A stretch of 27,941 nt of DNA from Elysia marginata (lineage: Eukaryota > Mollusca > Gastropoda > Plakobranchidae): NCBI GenBank assembly GCA_019649035.1, contig BMAT01005364.1:357827-385767 (forward strand), given 5' to 3'. The stretch's first letter is position 1, and each line of letters begins with the position of its first letter. This document shows, one piece after another, positions 11,458 to 20,120 of the stretch. The position numbers and the translations under genes were made by a program. The notes under the pieces are model-generated. The model was not told the DNA's origin and made no database searches. It saw nothing but the letters and a program-made list of their open reading frames with translations.

Positions 11458-14400
11458 GGGGAAATGTGCCCTACGAAAAAAAGTAATAAAATTATGCCTA
11501 GAAAAAAAGACTAAAGAGAGATAATAAGAGACAAGGGAGAGACACAGACAAAAAGATAAATAAAACGGAATAAGCGCCAAAGGTAGGTTTTTTTTTTTAC
11601 AAATAATTTTTTATTCCTTTTTTCAGCCATGTTCAGAGACCACTGCACACATAAATGCGGTAAAACTATTATCTTTTCTTCTCCTTCAACCCTGCAAGTA
11701 CCTACAACTGACTATTAGTCTATAGTGCAACCATTAACACTGCTACAGTAATGCTTTTTTCCCTTTTTTTAATCTTCTCCATACTCGTTGTCTTCTTGCA
11801 CTTTGAAAAAAAAACATTTGAGACGGGAACAATAATAGTTGGTCTATGTTGTCTCTAAGCGCAAGGTAAAACTAAGCAAGCTCAATAACTTTCTTACTCT
11901 CTAAACTCTTGAAAAAATCTAATGGATGTACAACGCAACTTAACACTATTCAGTCCTATTGAAACCCTTTGTTAACTTACATTTTATTGTTTTGCATCAT
12001 AACATTTACCAAAGTTTGTAACTGGTACGTCTTTTTAATCTATTTTTAGACATTACAAATTTTTTAACGACAGTTAGACTAGAAATTATGGCTTTAAACG
12101 CTCTCCTTCTCAGCGCTAAAACTGAGGGCAGGGTTGTAACGAAACACTCTATAGGTAGTTTTATTTCGATTTTAGTAACGCAATTTAAACTAGCATGTTG
12201 ACCCAGACTATCAAGAAATGGAGCAAGACATTTTCCGTCTGTGAAATTTATAATATTGAGGTTTCAAAGTTTATCAAATGCTAAAAAAATTCATTTTTTT
12301 ATTTGTTTTGTTAATATCAAAAGCTTGTTTACATTTCAGCTGTACTTAAATAATCAAGACATAAAATAGCATAGAAACTGGGCGGTTTTAGTAGAAATCT
12401 AGCTACATTAAATGTTCATCTAAGGGTTGGCCCGTCTTTCCCCAGGTTTCTTTGGTGAGGACTAAGTTTTATTAATTTCTGAATCTAACAAAAAATTTTT
12501 AAGCGCTTCAAAAAATATATACAAAATTTGTTATATTTGTGCAAAATTCTTTTAACATTTTAGGGATTATTGCGCTCTGACTAAGACTGCATCGCCTAGA
12601 ATCGGGTATCGTACAAGAACCAGCTTTTGTTGCAACTACAGTTTAATTGATTATGATCCAAGTGCAAGAGATTTTGCATTGATATTCATATGTAGTTTCT
12701 TCGACTTTTGTATGTTCATACAATGAAGGTGTCTTTTCCCAAAAGAAACTTGAACCAACACTCAATTTCAATGTTTCCGTGTTCGTGTTTGCTCGGTGTT
12801 AATGCTTTCGGTGGACAAATGTATTAGAAAAAATAATTATCCCATGGTATATATACGATATAGGCTAAAACGCTTTAACTAAAACTTTGTATAGTGAGGT
12901 AGCTGAAGTAAAGAGATCTGGCATTTTTTTTGTTAATTTATATCTGGTCATCATTGGACCATTTTAAATGCAATTTAAATTCCGCAAATTGCAATTTGAA
13001 TAAAGACAGCTAAGTGTTAAAATTGCGTATTTAGATAAGAATGGTTCAATAGATGCTACCCTTTATTTATGTGATGTTATAACTTACATGCACAAATAAT
13101 AACAAAATTTAGAAGGAATTTTACACGAGTAAGAAAACGGTGCGATTGAAATGCATGTTCCATATGGTCATTTCTGCAACTTACAGTGAGTCCAAAACAT
13201 GCATGTCTTCTGAATGATGAGTAGTAAAATACCTTCGACTTCTTTTTTGTTTACTTAGTTAAAAGGATGTGGAGCAATGAAAATAATTGCACCTTTCAAA
13301 ACGTTCTGATGTTCTGATGTTCACGAAATGAATGTTCATAGATACGTTTTAAAACTTTCAAACCGCTGAACTCTTCTCAGATGTACATTTTTAAATTAGA
13401 ACTTTAATCAGGCTTACGTTTAATAAGAAAGCAATGGCGGTGTTTTTTGTTCAAGTCTTCTTCAAATTGTATACTCCGATGTATAAAACAGACATTTTCC
13501 TTATTTTTTTTTCATTTTCATCTTCTTAGGACCATTCCTGACTCCTCCCATCATGTCCCCACTTACACACACGTACTTAACAAACTTTTATTTCATCCAC
13601 AAACCCTCAACACGTTCCCCCCAAATAGCCCCTGCCGCCACACCACGCCCCTTAGCAGCTTTGTCGTTCGAACGAGAGGACAGTATGTACCAGCGGCCAT
13701 GGGTGCCCATCTGTCGTCTGCAACGTGTGCCCAACCCACACTACCAGGCGGCAACTATTGTGGATTACAGTGGCTTCCGGTTGCCAGAACTTGGCGGGAC
13801 AGGAACGACAAGTCTCATAGGTTGTAACGATGTCACCAGAAGTGAGGTGTTTCTTGATGGCTTGGAGGTACGCTGACGTTAGACTTTTTACCCAGTCATC
13901 GTATTACAATACGGTCAAGGAAGCAAGCAAAGATGCTGAAGATTTTGATCGCTTCCAGTAATTAAATCTTCTCAACATTCTCAGGATATAACGCCACACT
14001 AAGTAAACCATGGTAAAATATTTTTTTCCTTTACTGGAAAAACACTTAAGAAAATGCAGTCTTGTCACAGAAAGAGAGTAACAGACAAGAGATTGAGCGC
14101 CTTTGTCAAAGTTTTTTCTCAAATACTCAAAGGCACAATTATGAAGATACTAGTTTAAGCAACAGTTAAAAAAAACCTAACAACTAGATTTTCTTATATT
14201 TTCTGTATGTCGAGAGACGGCCTATCTTTAATAACTTTGCGCAATGTTGCATTTGGTGGTTAATCCTCAAACTGTTTCGTGGACGTAATTGGGCGAAATA
14301 TTTTGAGTTTAGCAGTTCGTCCGACCGATATCCCATCATGGAAAACAAATTGCTTTTATGGAAAGAAACTTTAGCGTCTTTATTATTTCTCATGGTAAAC

Positions 14401-15712
14401 TTAATTTTCAGAAGCAGTTGTATAAGTTTTACCATCTAGTATCGAACTAATGCTTTCAATAAGTTAGCTCGGCGTAAATTTTTCTTCTAGTAGTTACTAA
14501 ATATATCATGAAAAGAAGCGCACTCCTTACGAACCACGCCTTTGTAAAGATTGATTAATAAATTGTTGAAAAGGGTGTAGCATTGAAAATAATCTCAAAG
14601 GAACTGTAGACTTCCTTTCTATCAATTTTGACTCTCATGACATCAAATAATAGACCATGCTAACGTCCCCCAAGAATAAGTAATGGTCTAATTTGAAAAA
14701 AAAATTCATGATTAATCTGGCGCATTTTCGTTAATATCATATGGTCTTTCAGGCTCGCCAAGTACTGCTGAACGAGATCGAAGATTCCGAAAGTAAGACA
14801 CGCCCCATCTCCACAAAGACAACAGTGTCCAGGTGGATCCATCCTCCCACAGCCAAACTGCGCGCTGTATCAAGGCCAAGCCGTAGCCACACGTCAGCGT
14901 CTGTTCCAGACATCGTAAGTCTAGTGTTGCTTTTGTAGTTTCTCTAAGTCTACCAACAATACTTTTGGAAGGAGATAGTATACTGAAAGGGTTGACTACA
15001 TTTTATAAATTTGCATTCAGCTTGGGAAGGCTCTTGTGACGCCATTTACATCAAGTTTTCTGAATATCGTTTGTAGAGACCAACTGGACTGATTTCCAAC
15101 AAATGTAAGAGGTTACTTAGCCCATAAGAAAGTTAAGCACTACGATCCTTTTGATAACGGTCCAGCCAGAATTAGTTTAACTCTTTTTATTTGGAGGTTG
15201 TTAATTATTTCGTGTTTGGAAAGCCATGATAGATTGATTAAACCTTAAAGACCAACATGAACAACATGAAGCAACAAAATATATTCAACAGCAAAAATTG
15301 CATACAATCATCCGGTTCCAACATCACGTGAGCGGACATATGGGTAGGTACCATCAGAGAGTGAAGAACAGACACGGCTGCAGGATTGGGCCACAGATCT
15401 GATAGTAAGCGCACAAGGCCAATTAGGCAATTACTGCGCGTTACATAGTTTCTTGGAAAATCCGATTTTTCAAATCTTCAAGCTCTGATGTTGAACAGGT
15501 TTATTGAGAAAGTACCATGTCCTCAGGTGGCCATGTTTAAGATGTACTGCGAGCAGTACCAACCCGACTGGAGGCTGTTGGACCGACAGCGACGTAAAAC
15601 CTTTATGGCTGACACTATGACTGGAGTGGTGCCTGTGTCAGCCTCGGCCAGCCTGGGCGGAAACCATACAGAGCCAGTCCCTGGCCCCGACCCTGTTGAG
15701 GTGTCAGGATAA
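5823..15712 (+). CDS. Ankyrin-repeat protein, ANKRD63/ANKRD33-like (spliced, at least 8 exons)
   Basis: Eight exons join with GT-AG borders and matching phases into 445 codons plus TAA. Start: ATG 5823 is the first in-frame ATG after an in-frame TAA at 5787. Five ankyrin repeats are visible: about residues 17-46 (ALHQAV), 47-83 (GRTPLM), 84-116 (GRTALSYAC), 117-152 (GNTPLHHAA) and 153-187 (GYTALLLAC). Ankyrin repeats bind protein partners; no enzyme motif is seen, and no signal peptide or membrane segment. After the repeats come a basic stretch (RRRQHQNR, about 199-206), a Pro/Ser/Thr-rich linker (218-265), PWVPICRL (274-281), a charged segment, RSHTSASVPDI (374-384) and a C-terminal helix with MFKMYCEQYQPDW (387-399). 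Resemblance to vertebrate ANKRD63 (NLRDxxGRTALSxAC, then GLxxDRxNxxGxTAL) and to a HYKPEW-type motif of ANKRD33 is from memory, not from an alignment. Sure of an ankyrin gene; moderately sure of the subfamily; partner and role unknown. Confidence 0.86.
6041..6083 (+). repeat. Imperfect CCT/CTT triplet tract in intron 1
   Basis: A pyrimidine-only run of CCT followed by CTT triplets, with one CA interruption (CTCCACTTCC). The minus strand translates to a Glu-rich run, which is a composition effect. Confidence 0.85.
7246..7476 (+). CDS. Ankyrin gene coding exon 2 (repeats 1-3)
   Basis: Residues 31-107. The acceptor TTTTTTCTCTACCAG is strong. The donor is AAG|GTTGGA, a weak site, but the frame fits both neighbours at phase 0 and reading through reaches a stop at 7528. 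The exon completes repeat 1, holds repeat 2 (GRTPLMLSC ... AHILLKAGA) and most of repeat 3 (GRTALSYACMNGRENIVALLLK). Repeat 2 carries a few extra residues (DNQQLGYRM) between its helices, as I recall for the ANKRD34/ANKRD63 group. GC is clearly above the flanking introns. Confidence 0.9.
8034..8147 (+). CDS. Ankyrin gene coding exon 3 (repeat 4)
   Basis: Residues 108-145, EDVLDINEPDNDGNTPLHHA and onward to QAFHK. The canonical TPLHHAA turn-helix and the following IVEMLAQAF helix mark a complete ankyrin repeat. The acceptor is TATGCAG|GAA and the donor AAG|GTAACT; both borders are phase 0, so the exon is one modular repeat of 38 codons. Confidence 0.9.
8866..8990 (+). CDS. Ankyrin gene coding exon 4 (repeat 5)
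   Basis: Residues 146-187, FGLNADRRNNLGYTALLLAC and onward to ASPTLR. The acceptor is TTTCACATAG and the donor CAG|GTCAGT. It enters in phase 0 and leaves in phase 2, with the codon AG|A for Arg 187 split to the next exon. The sequence FGLNADRRNNLGYTAL is the strongest single match to what I remember of vertebrate ANKRD63 (RLGLRLDRTNRAGLTAL). Confidence 0.89.
9945..10036 (+). CDS. Ankyrin gene coding exon 5 (post-ankyrin basic segment)
   Basis: Completes Arg 187 and encodes DGEFHLNAAEWTRRRQHQNR and then LTDRSQLAS, with the first base of a Gly or Ala codon. The acceptor CTATCTATTTTTAG is strong and the donor TCTG|GTAAGA is near consensus. It enters in phase 2 and leaves in phase 1. DGEFHLNAAEW looks like the capping end of the ankyrin stack; the following Arg-rich run could be a nuclear localisation or binding segment, which is inference. 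Confidence 0.85.
10570..10740 (-). mobile_element. tRNA-derived SINE, antisense in the ankyrin gene
   Basis: On the minus strand CCTCAGTAGTTAGCGGGTCG matches the SINE/tRNA A box (CTCAGTGGTTAGCG type), followed by ATACGCGATCCGGCGGTTGC and then GGATTGAATACCAACC, a decayed B box. Downstream is CAACCCGCCTGTAAAATGGG and TACTGGCTAAAGATAG, which I remember from SINE bodies in molluscs. The 3' end is unclear and could extend to about 10400, where a small hairpin CCGCCGAAGGCGG stands at 10433-10445. No open reading frame is expected. Confidence 0.7.
11421..11453 (+). repeat. (GA)n microsatellite in the large intron
   Basis: An almost pure GA repeat of about 14 units from 11425, preceded by GAAAGAAAGAAGG. 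It is likely to vary in length between individuals. Confidence 0.95.
11627..11659 (+). CDS. Possible 33-nt in-frame microexon
   Basis: A strong acceptor (TTTTTATTCCTTTTTTCAG) is followed 33 nt later by GCG|GTAAAA. Entering in phase 1 from exon 5 it would encode an Ala, MFRDHCTHKC and then the first base of Gly, leaving in phase 1, so it neither breaks nor shifts the frame into exon 6. The Cys/His spacing is curious but no known motif is recognised. Because the main model also reads without it, it may be a cassette exon or a chance pair of splice sites. Confidence 0.3.
13530..13867 (+). CDS. Ankyrin gene coding exon 6 (linker and PWVPICRL block)
   Basis: Encodes residues 218-330: a Pro/Thr/Ser-rich linker (PFLTPPIMSPLTHTYL ... 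ATPRPLAA), then PWVPICRLQRVPNPHYQ, DYSGFRLPEL and TRSEVFLDGLE. The acceptor TTCATCTTCTTAG is strong; the donor GAG|GTACGC is moderate. It enters in phase 1 and leaves in phase 0. A second acceptor at 13655 (CGCCCCTTAG|CAG) is also phase 1 and would drop the first 126 nt without changing frame; the part from 13656 on looks more strongly coding. The acidic/aromatic second half is unlike any domain I can name. Confidence 0.82.
14753..14914 (+). CDS. Ankyrin gene coding exon 7 (Ser/Arg segment with VPDI)
   Basis: Residues 331-384, ARQVLLNEIEDSES and onward to RSHTSASVPDI. The acceptor ATGGTCTTTCAG and the donor ATC|GTAAGT are both strong, and both borders are phase 0. SRPSRSHTSASVPDI contains overlapping R-x-x-S/T sites of the kind used by basophilic kinases. 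As I recall, human ANKRD63 has RRRSTAPDI and ANKRD33 has RSKSVPEL near their C-termini, so this may be a shared linear motif. Confidence 0.86.
15348..15404 (+). CDS. Probable additional exon between exons 7 and 8
   Basis: A stop-free frame ends at a near-consensus donor (CTGATA|GTAAGC) and fits phase 0 on both sides. Starting after GGGTAG at 15347 it adds 19 residues (VPSESEEQTRLQDWATDLI). Starting after GAACAG at 15371 it adds 11 (TRLQDWATDLI). The surrounding 100 bp are richer in GC than the intron. Joined to exon 8 the peptide would run straight into VAMFKMYCEQY as one amphipathic helix, which looks natural. The acceptors are weak, so start and inclusion are uncertain. Confidence 0.5.
15527..15712 (+). 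CDS. Ankyrin gene terminal coding exon
   Basis: Residues 385-445, VAMFKMYCEQYQPDWRLLD, then RQRRKTFMAD and an Ala/Ser/Gly/Pro-rich tail ending EVSG, stop TAA at 15710. The acceptor TACCATGTCCTCAG is chosen because it enters in phase 0; the earlier site after TTGAACAG (15498) would hit TGA at once in phase 0. The Tyr/Trp-rich start is the most conserved-looking part outside the repeats. The C-terminal 35 residues appear disordered. Confidence 0.86.
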   Translation: MAMFKMYCEQYQPDWRLLDRQRRKTFMADTMTGVVPVSASASLGGNHTEPVPGPDPVEVSG

Positions 15713-17450
15713 GCGATAGAAAAGAGGACTTATTGTCAATATAGTGTTTATAGTAATTTTGAAATTTTAAAATTTCATCCCATTTAAATTAATTTAAAGG
15801 AGTGTTTCCACTGCACCATCCTTTGAGATAAATATTTTTTTTCTGTACTAAATAATTATGTATGCACATTATGATCGAGGTCTCTTTTTAATCTGCTTTA
15901 GTTTTTTTTTTTACTATCTATCTGGTGCAAAAGGTCAATTACATGATATTTTCTGTCCATGCAATTTCGCTAAAAATGAATTGCATCGACGGTAAATGAT
16001 CAGTGCTACCGATAAAAAAATTGTTTCTTGAAATTTACATTATTGCAGTTTTTAAAATATTTATGAAAATTATGTATTTATGTGATAATTATTTTAAAAA
16101 ATCCCTAATGTATCAGATTTATCCTCATCTTACGATACTTAACTTTTCGCTATTTACCAAGTGACCAAATTGCCGTTCACTTTTACACATAAGAGCCATG
16201 AACATTGGTAAAACATAGTAAAGTGTGTCAATTTTTAATAATACAAGTCGTCCAAAACTTATGAAAACTTTTTAAAAAATTTTCACAGCACCAAGGCTCA
16301 AATATCACTTTTTTTCGGGAATAATTACTTCTACTATTTGTGTTCACTTTATTTAGGTTCATTAACACATGTTAAATGAAAATCGACTTTACTTAATCTC
16401 ATGTCTTTAATAGTTTTTTAAAGAAACAATAGCCCTTAACTTTAATTTACGAACATGACGCCTTTACCTACATTATCCTGAAATTCCGTGAGAAACACAG
16501 TGAAAAGTATTTATTGTGATCACGTTAATTCACTCTGCCATAATCATTATGGGAAGATAGTGTCATAACGAGAGTGGCACCTCTGGGATGTCTAGTTTCG
16601 TTTCCTTACAAGTCTTTCTGCACTTATTACTTTCATAAGTCGTTGTCTTGTTGGTCCTGAATAATTACTCATCTTCATCTTTTTGAACTTTCATTAAACC
16701 TGTTTCAGTATTTTATTCTGCTTTGCTGGCAGGAGAAGTCATGGCATAAGAGCTATTACTGGATCAGTTTTAACGTGTTATGATGATAAAAACCGGATAT
16801 AATGGACGATTTTTCTGAAGCATCTATTTCATTAAAAAATTTCATGAAGAATTCTGAAATATTTATTGGCTCTGGCTCTTTGAGATTTGTATGTAATCAC
16901 TATCTTATCAAAAAGTAAAATGTATTGATAAAAAATTACTACAGAAATTCAAACAAGTACTCAAGTAGCCAAATTTATCAAATTGTATCTTCAAAATTCG
17001 TTTTAAATGTTCGTTGATTTTGTCGTTTTATTTTAAGCATTCATTAGAGTGCTAAAACGAGCTTTTGTACCGATTACCTGTCCTTTAAAAAGTGTTGATT
17101 TGTAAATGTGAGAAAGTGATCGATTCACAGATGATATGTTATCAATCTAAAGGTTGACCTGAATGTTTTAAACATTGGAATTAAAAACAAACTGAAATTG
17201 TTGTATGCTATAAGCTTATATGATGTTGAATGGACATTGCTCCTTATTTTACTTTGTTTAATTGGCTGCAATTTGTTTTATTTTACTTGTGGCTATAGCA
17301 TTGATGTACAACTGAAAAAACACAAACTTTGTCCATAAGAATTTTTTCAATGACGTGTATTTTGTTTCAACTCTTTCTTGCGTTAATATTAATACCCATT
17401 GCGCTAAATTGCTGCTTTCTGATATGCGAATAAAGAAACTGAATTTATCA
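15713..17450 (+). other. Probable 3' UTR of the ankyrin gene
   Basis: After the stop the sequence is very AT-rich, carries ATTTA words (for example about 16060-16085) and no plausible exon. The first canonical AATAAA found lies at 17429. Two perfect 16-bp AT palindromes stand at 15761-15776 and 15783-15798. An earlier non-canonical poly(A) signal (for example ATTAAA near 16692 or 16830) could give a shorter transcript. Confidence 0.45.
17429..17434 (+). terminator. Candidate poly(A) signal AATAAA
   Basis: A canonical AATAAA follows TATGCG and is followed by a T-rich stretch within 40 bases. It is the first canonical signal found after the stop codon, 1.7 kb downstream. The assignment to the ankyrin transcript is inference. 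Confidence 0.4.
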
Positions 17451-17552
17451 ATTTTTACATGGCATATTTTCCTTTTTACTCAATGTTAGAAAAATTTGAA
17501 GCCATTACATATAAATTTTTATGAGAACTGATACTTTGTGGTGGCGTTCCTT

Positions 17553-17650
17553 TCGTATCTCTCTCTCTTTCTCTTTCTCTCTCTGTCTCTCTCTGTCTCT
17601 CTCTGTCTTTCTGTCTCTTTCTCTGTATTTCTCTTTGTATGTGTGTGTCA
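17553..17650 (+). repeat. CT-rich microsatellite with CTCTCTGT units
   Basis: TCTCTCTCTTTCTC followed by repeated CTCTGTCT units, then TTTCTCTTTG and TATGTGTGTGTC. It gives a Ser/Leu-rich reading frame on the plus strand, which I regard as spurious. Confidence 0.9.
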
Positions 17651-18454
17651 ATCACTTATTCTCGCAAACTCACTTTTCCATTCATAACTCACAGTTCGTT
17701 TTCTGTAGCTGCTTGTTTATCAAACTGTCACTATTTTTTTTATCTTTCGCTAAAAAGAAACTATTTTCATGATTAACATCTCTTTTTCCCGTATTATCCT
17801 ATTATATCGGCCAACCTGTTACCAATGCTCTTAGTCTATCCAGACAGATGCTCCGAGGATCATTTGTATAGACAACAAGCCACCTTTCAGAATATTGGAT
17901 CTTCTTCGTTGCCGTAAAGACACGGGTGTCGCTCGTTCTTGTTTTTGTGTGATGCTGCAAGTATAAGCACTAGGACAGATGGTTTCCATGAAGTGGACGT
18001 GCGTGTCGAGGCATGTTTATTGATGCTTGTCGCTATAGATCTACGTTTAGAACCCGAGCAAAACTGATAGATGGTTAGATAGGTAGCTAGGGATAAAGAC
18101 AGACGTAAGATCAGATTTCGATACACATTCAGGAGAATTATACACTTGTTTAATAAAGAGTACAAATCATTTTCTTATGGATCTAATTCTTCATTGCTAA
18201 AGTTTTGTTAATACTACGTTTGAAATATATCTATTAGCTAGATTGGTAAAGGCGAATAAAACACTCATTAAAGACTCTAACAATCAGCTTGGTTCGTAAA
18301 ATATCGAGTTTCTAGATTATTACCTTCAAAGATTTTGTATAATCGACACAAGCAAAGGGATAATTTATTTTGGAAAACAAATAAAAAGTTGTTGTTTTCT
18401 TTCAATTGAGTTTTCGTTTTCCCCACTTTCACATTTCTCACGAAAACATTTTAA
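17651..18454. other. Intergenic, nothing recognised
   Basis: AT-rich. Short ORFs on both strands lack motifs. GATAGATGGTTAGATAGGTAG at 18066-18086 is a short decayed GATA-type repeat. Confidence 0.5.
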
Positions 18455-18456
18455 TA

Positions 18457-18700
18457 CGAGGGGAGACCCAAACATAATGTGACTAGATCTAGCCCTATAA
18501 ACGCTCACCAAAGTTAAGTAATTGCTCAAAATAGTCTCCGTGAAGATTGGGATACTTTGACAATTTGGATACGGTCGAGGGCTGATACATACTGCCGATG
18601 AATTATCTGCAAGTGTCTTTTTAAAATAAGGAAAAAGACAAAATACCCAACGGTGCTTGGTCTGATCAATAGAGAGGTGCTCTTATACTTAGAGGTTATT
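18457..18700 (+). mobile_element. Possible mariner-like transposon end fragment
   Basis: A TA dinucleotide (18455-18456) is followed by CGAGGGGAGACCCAAACATA, which resembles terminal repeats of mariner-type elements (CGAGGGG-x-x-ACCCAAAA form, from memory). The following TCAAAATAGTCTCCGTGAAG and CCCAACGGTGCTTGGTCTGA resemble the start regions I remember for such elements. No matching inverted end is found nearby and no transposase frame survives, so if correct it is a truncated relic. Confidence 0.35.
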
Positions 18701-18719
18701 TTTGCAGAGGTGTGCTAAC

Positions 18720-18765
18720 ATAAGATAAGATAAATTTCATTGATCTCAACATCGGAAATTTATAT
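18720..18765 (-). mobile_element. Possible 3' tail of a non-LTR retrotransposon
   Basis: The minus strand reads TAAATTTCCGATGTTGAGAT, then CAATGAAATTTATCTTATCT and TATG. AATTTCC...GATCAAT(A/G)AA(A/G)TTTATCT followed by a short repeat is the form of the 3' end of several LINE families (Rex1/CR1-like, from memory). No reverse transcriptase remains upstream, as expected for a severely 5'-truncated copy. Confidence 0.4.
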
Positions 18766-19859
18766 TAACATCATCATTAAAAAACTGTGCAGATAGATAC
18801 ACATAAAATTGAGTTCATCATAATTGTTTAAGATAGGTATAATTATTCTTAAGATTTAAAGTAGTTTAACACATTTAGAGGTATAGTTCTATATGAGAAA
18901 AACAAGTTGAAGAGTAAACTAATTTATCAAAACTAGCAAATTTGTTTGCAATTAGCAATTGTTTTTATAATAGAACATTTTTATTTCTAGTGCACCAGTG
19001 CGAGAGTTGCCTGCCTTACAGTTCTCCTAAGATTTTATATTAATTGTTATATATTAAATGGTTTCCAAAATCACATTACCGAGCAGTCTCAATTATCAAT
19101 TTAGTGAAATGACTAACAGCGTATCCATGATGCATGATGGTCGCTGCATTTCTTTACATTACTTCTGGTGTTCTAAGGTAAAATAAGTTGAGTCAAAAAA
19201 TATATATAACAATTTTTGTAAGACATTAGCCGATTTAAAACCGATTTCTATGCTTTTTTTCTTGAATGAGATCTTGAACAAAGCCCTATCTTTGTTAATC
19301 TTTAAATTCTCAGAGGCATGTTTTTTCTCTCTAGCTTGCAATACTTTATTGGTCTAGGAAACTAAGATTCTGGGTATTTTTTTGTTTCTGTGTTTAATGG
19401 TGAATATTATACCAAAATCTTTGCCTTGACCGCAGATAACGAAATAACATTTAAAAGAACATCGATGACAACAGGGCAATTACAAAAAAAAAACTCAACA
19501 CAGGACAGCAGGAGAAAATCTGAAACTATCTTCTAATCATTATAGGCTTTCTGAGCGCCGAGAAGAAGGAAAGTCGCGGACAGAAGTAGCGGAATGCATG
19601 CACGTCTACCTTGACAATTAGGAGGTAAATATTGTGAGTGAGCGGCCAGGAAAACAAACAGTGGCTGGTGAGAGGGGAGGCTATCACTGGCACGGAGTGT
19701 GGTCTAAGCTCGCCTCAGTTTATTGTTGTTGGGCTTAACGATAACTGAGACCTCAGGTTTCTGTTTGGGTTCTGCTGAGATGGGTACTCATGGATCATCT
19801 TCCGATACAAGACCTGAAGGGTAGGTGGTGGCAGTGTAATAAGAGGCTTTGGAGGCGAG
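18766..19859. other. Intergenic, one weak exon-like patch
   Basis: Mostly AT-rich without features. At 19546-19624 a GC-richer patch has an acceptor-like TCATTATAG and a donor-like GAG|GTAAAT, with an open frame at 19547-19621 reading LSERREEGKSRTEVAECMHV and then YLDN and a stop. I cannot link it to any gene. Confidence 0.3.
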
Positions 19860-19867
19860 AGAATAAG

Positions 19868-20120
19868 TGTGTGTGTAAGAGGGAGAGAGAGATAGTGAGA
19901 GACAGGGAAGGTACGGAAGAAAGGGGGATGGAGGAGATAACAGGTAGGAAAATTATATGCAAATGGAAGGAGAGACTGATTTTATCTCCAGGCTCGAGAT
20001 ATAGTAAGTACTGGAACAAGAGAGAATATCAGAGACTGAACATAAGAGTTGGAGGGGGCAAATAGAGAGTGGGAGAGGGGGAGGTAAGAGAGATAGCGGA
20101 GAGAGACCGGAGACGAAAGA
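19868..20120 (+). repeat. Imperfect purine-rich (GAGA) stretch
   Basis: Interrupted GAGAGA, GGGAGAG and GACAAAGACATAAAGACATA units on the plus strand. An ORF of 91 codons here is Arg/Glu/Lys-rich only because of this composition. Confidence 0.75.

Larger units (their letters stand above)
10037..13529. other. Large intron (3.5 kb) after exon 5
   Basis: AT-rich, with an antisense SINE, a GA microsatellite and the possible microexon at 11627. No other segment combines plausible splice sites with an open frame, apart from a nine-base candidate at 12446 that I do not accept. Confidence 0.7.

Noticed and set aside
12446-12454. Nine-base microexon candidate (GTTTCTTTG) between a strong acceptor TCTTTCCCCAG and a donor GTGAGG
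   Set aside because: It keeps frame (Gly-Phe-Phe in phase 1), but nine bases carry too little information and such pairs arise by chance in a 3.5-kb intron.
13447-13827. 126-codon plus-strand ORF overlapping exon 6
   Set aside because: It is in another frame from the exon that links neighbours in phase; the real coding frame is the one through 13553-13867.
19790-20065. 91-codon Arg/Glu-rich ORF
   Set aside because: Follows from GA-rich repeats; no motif.
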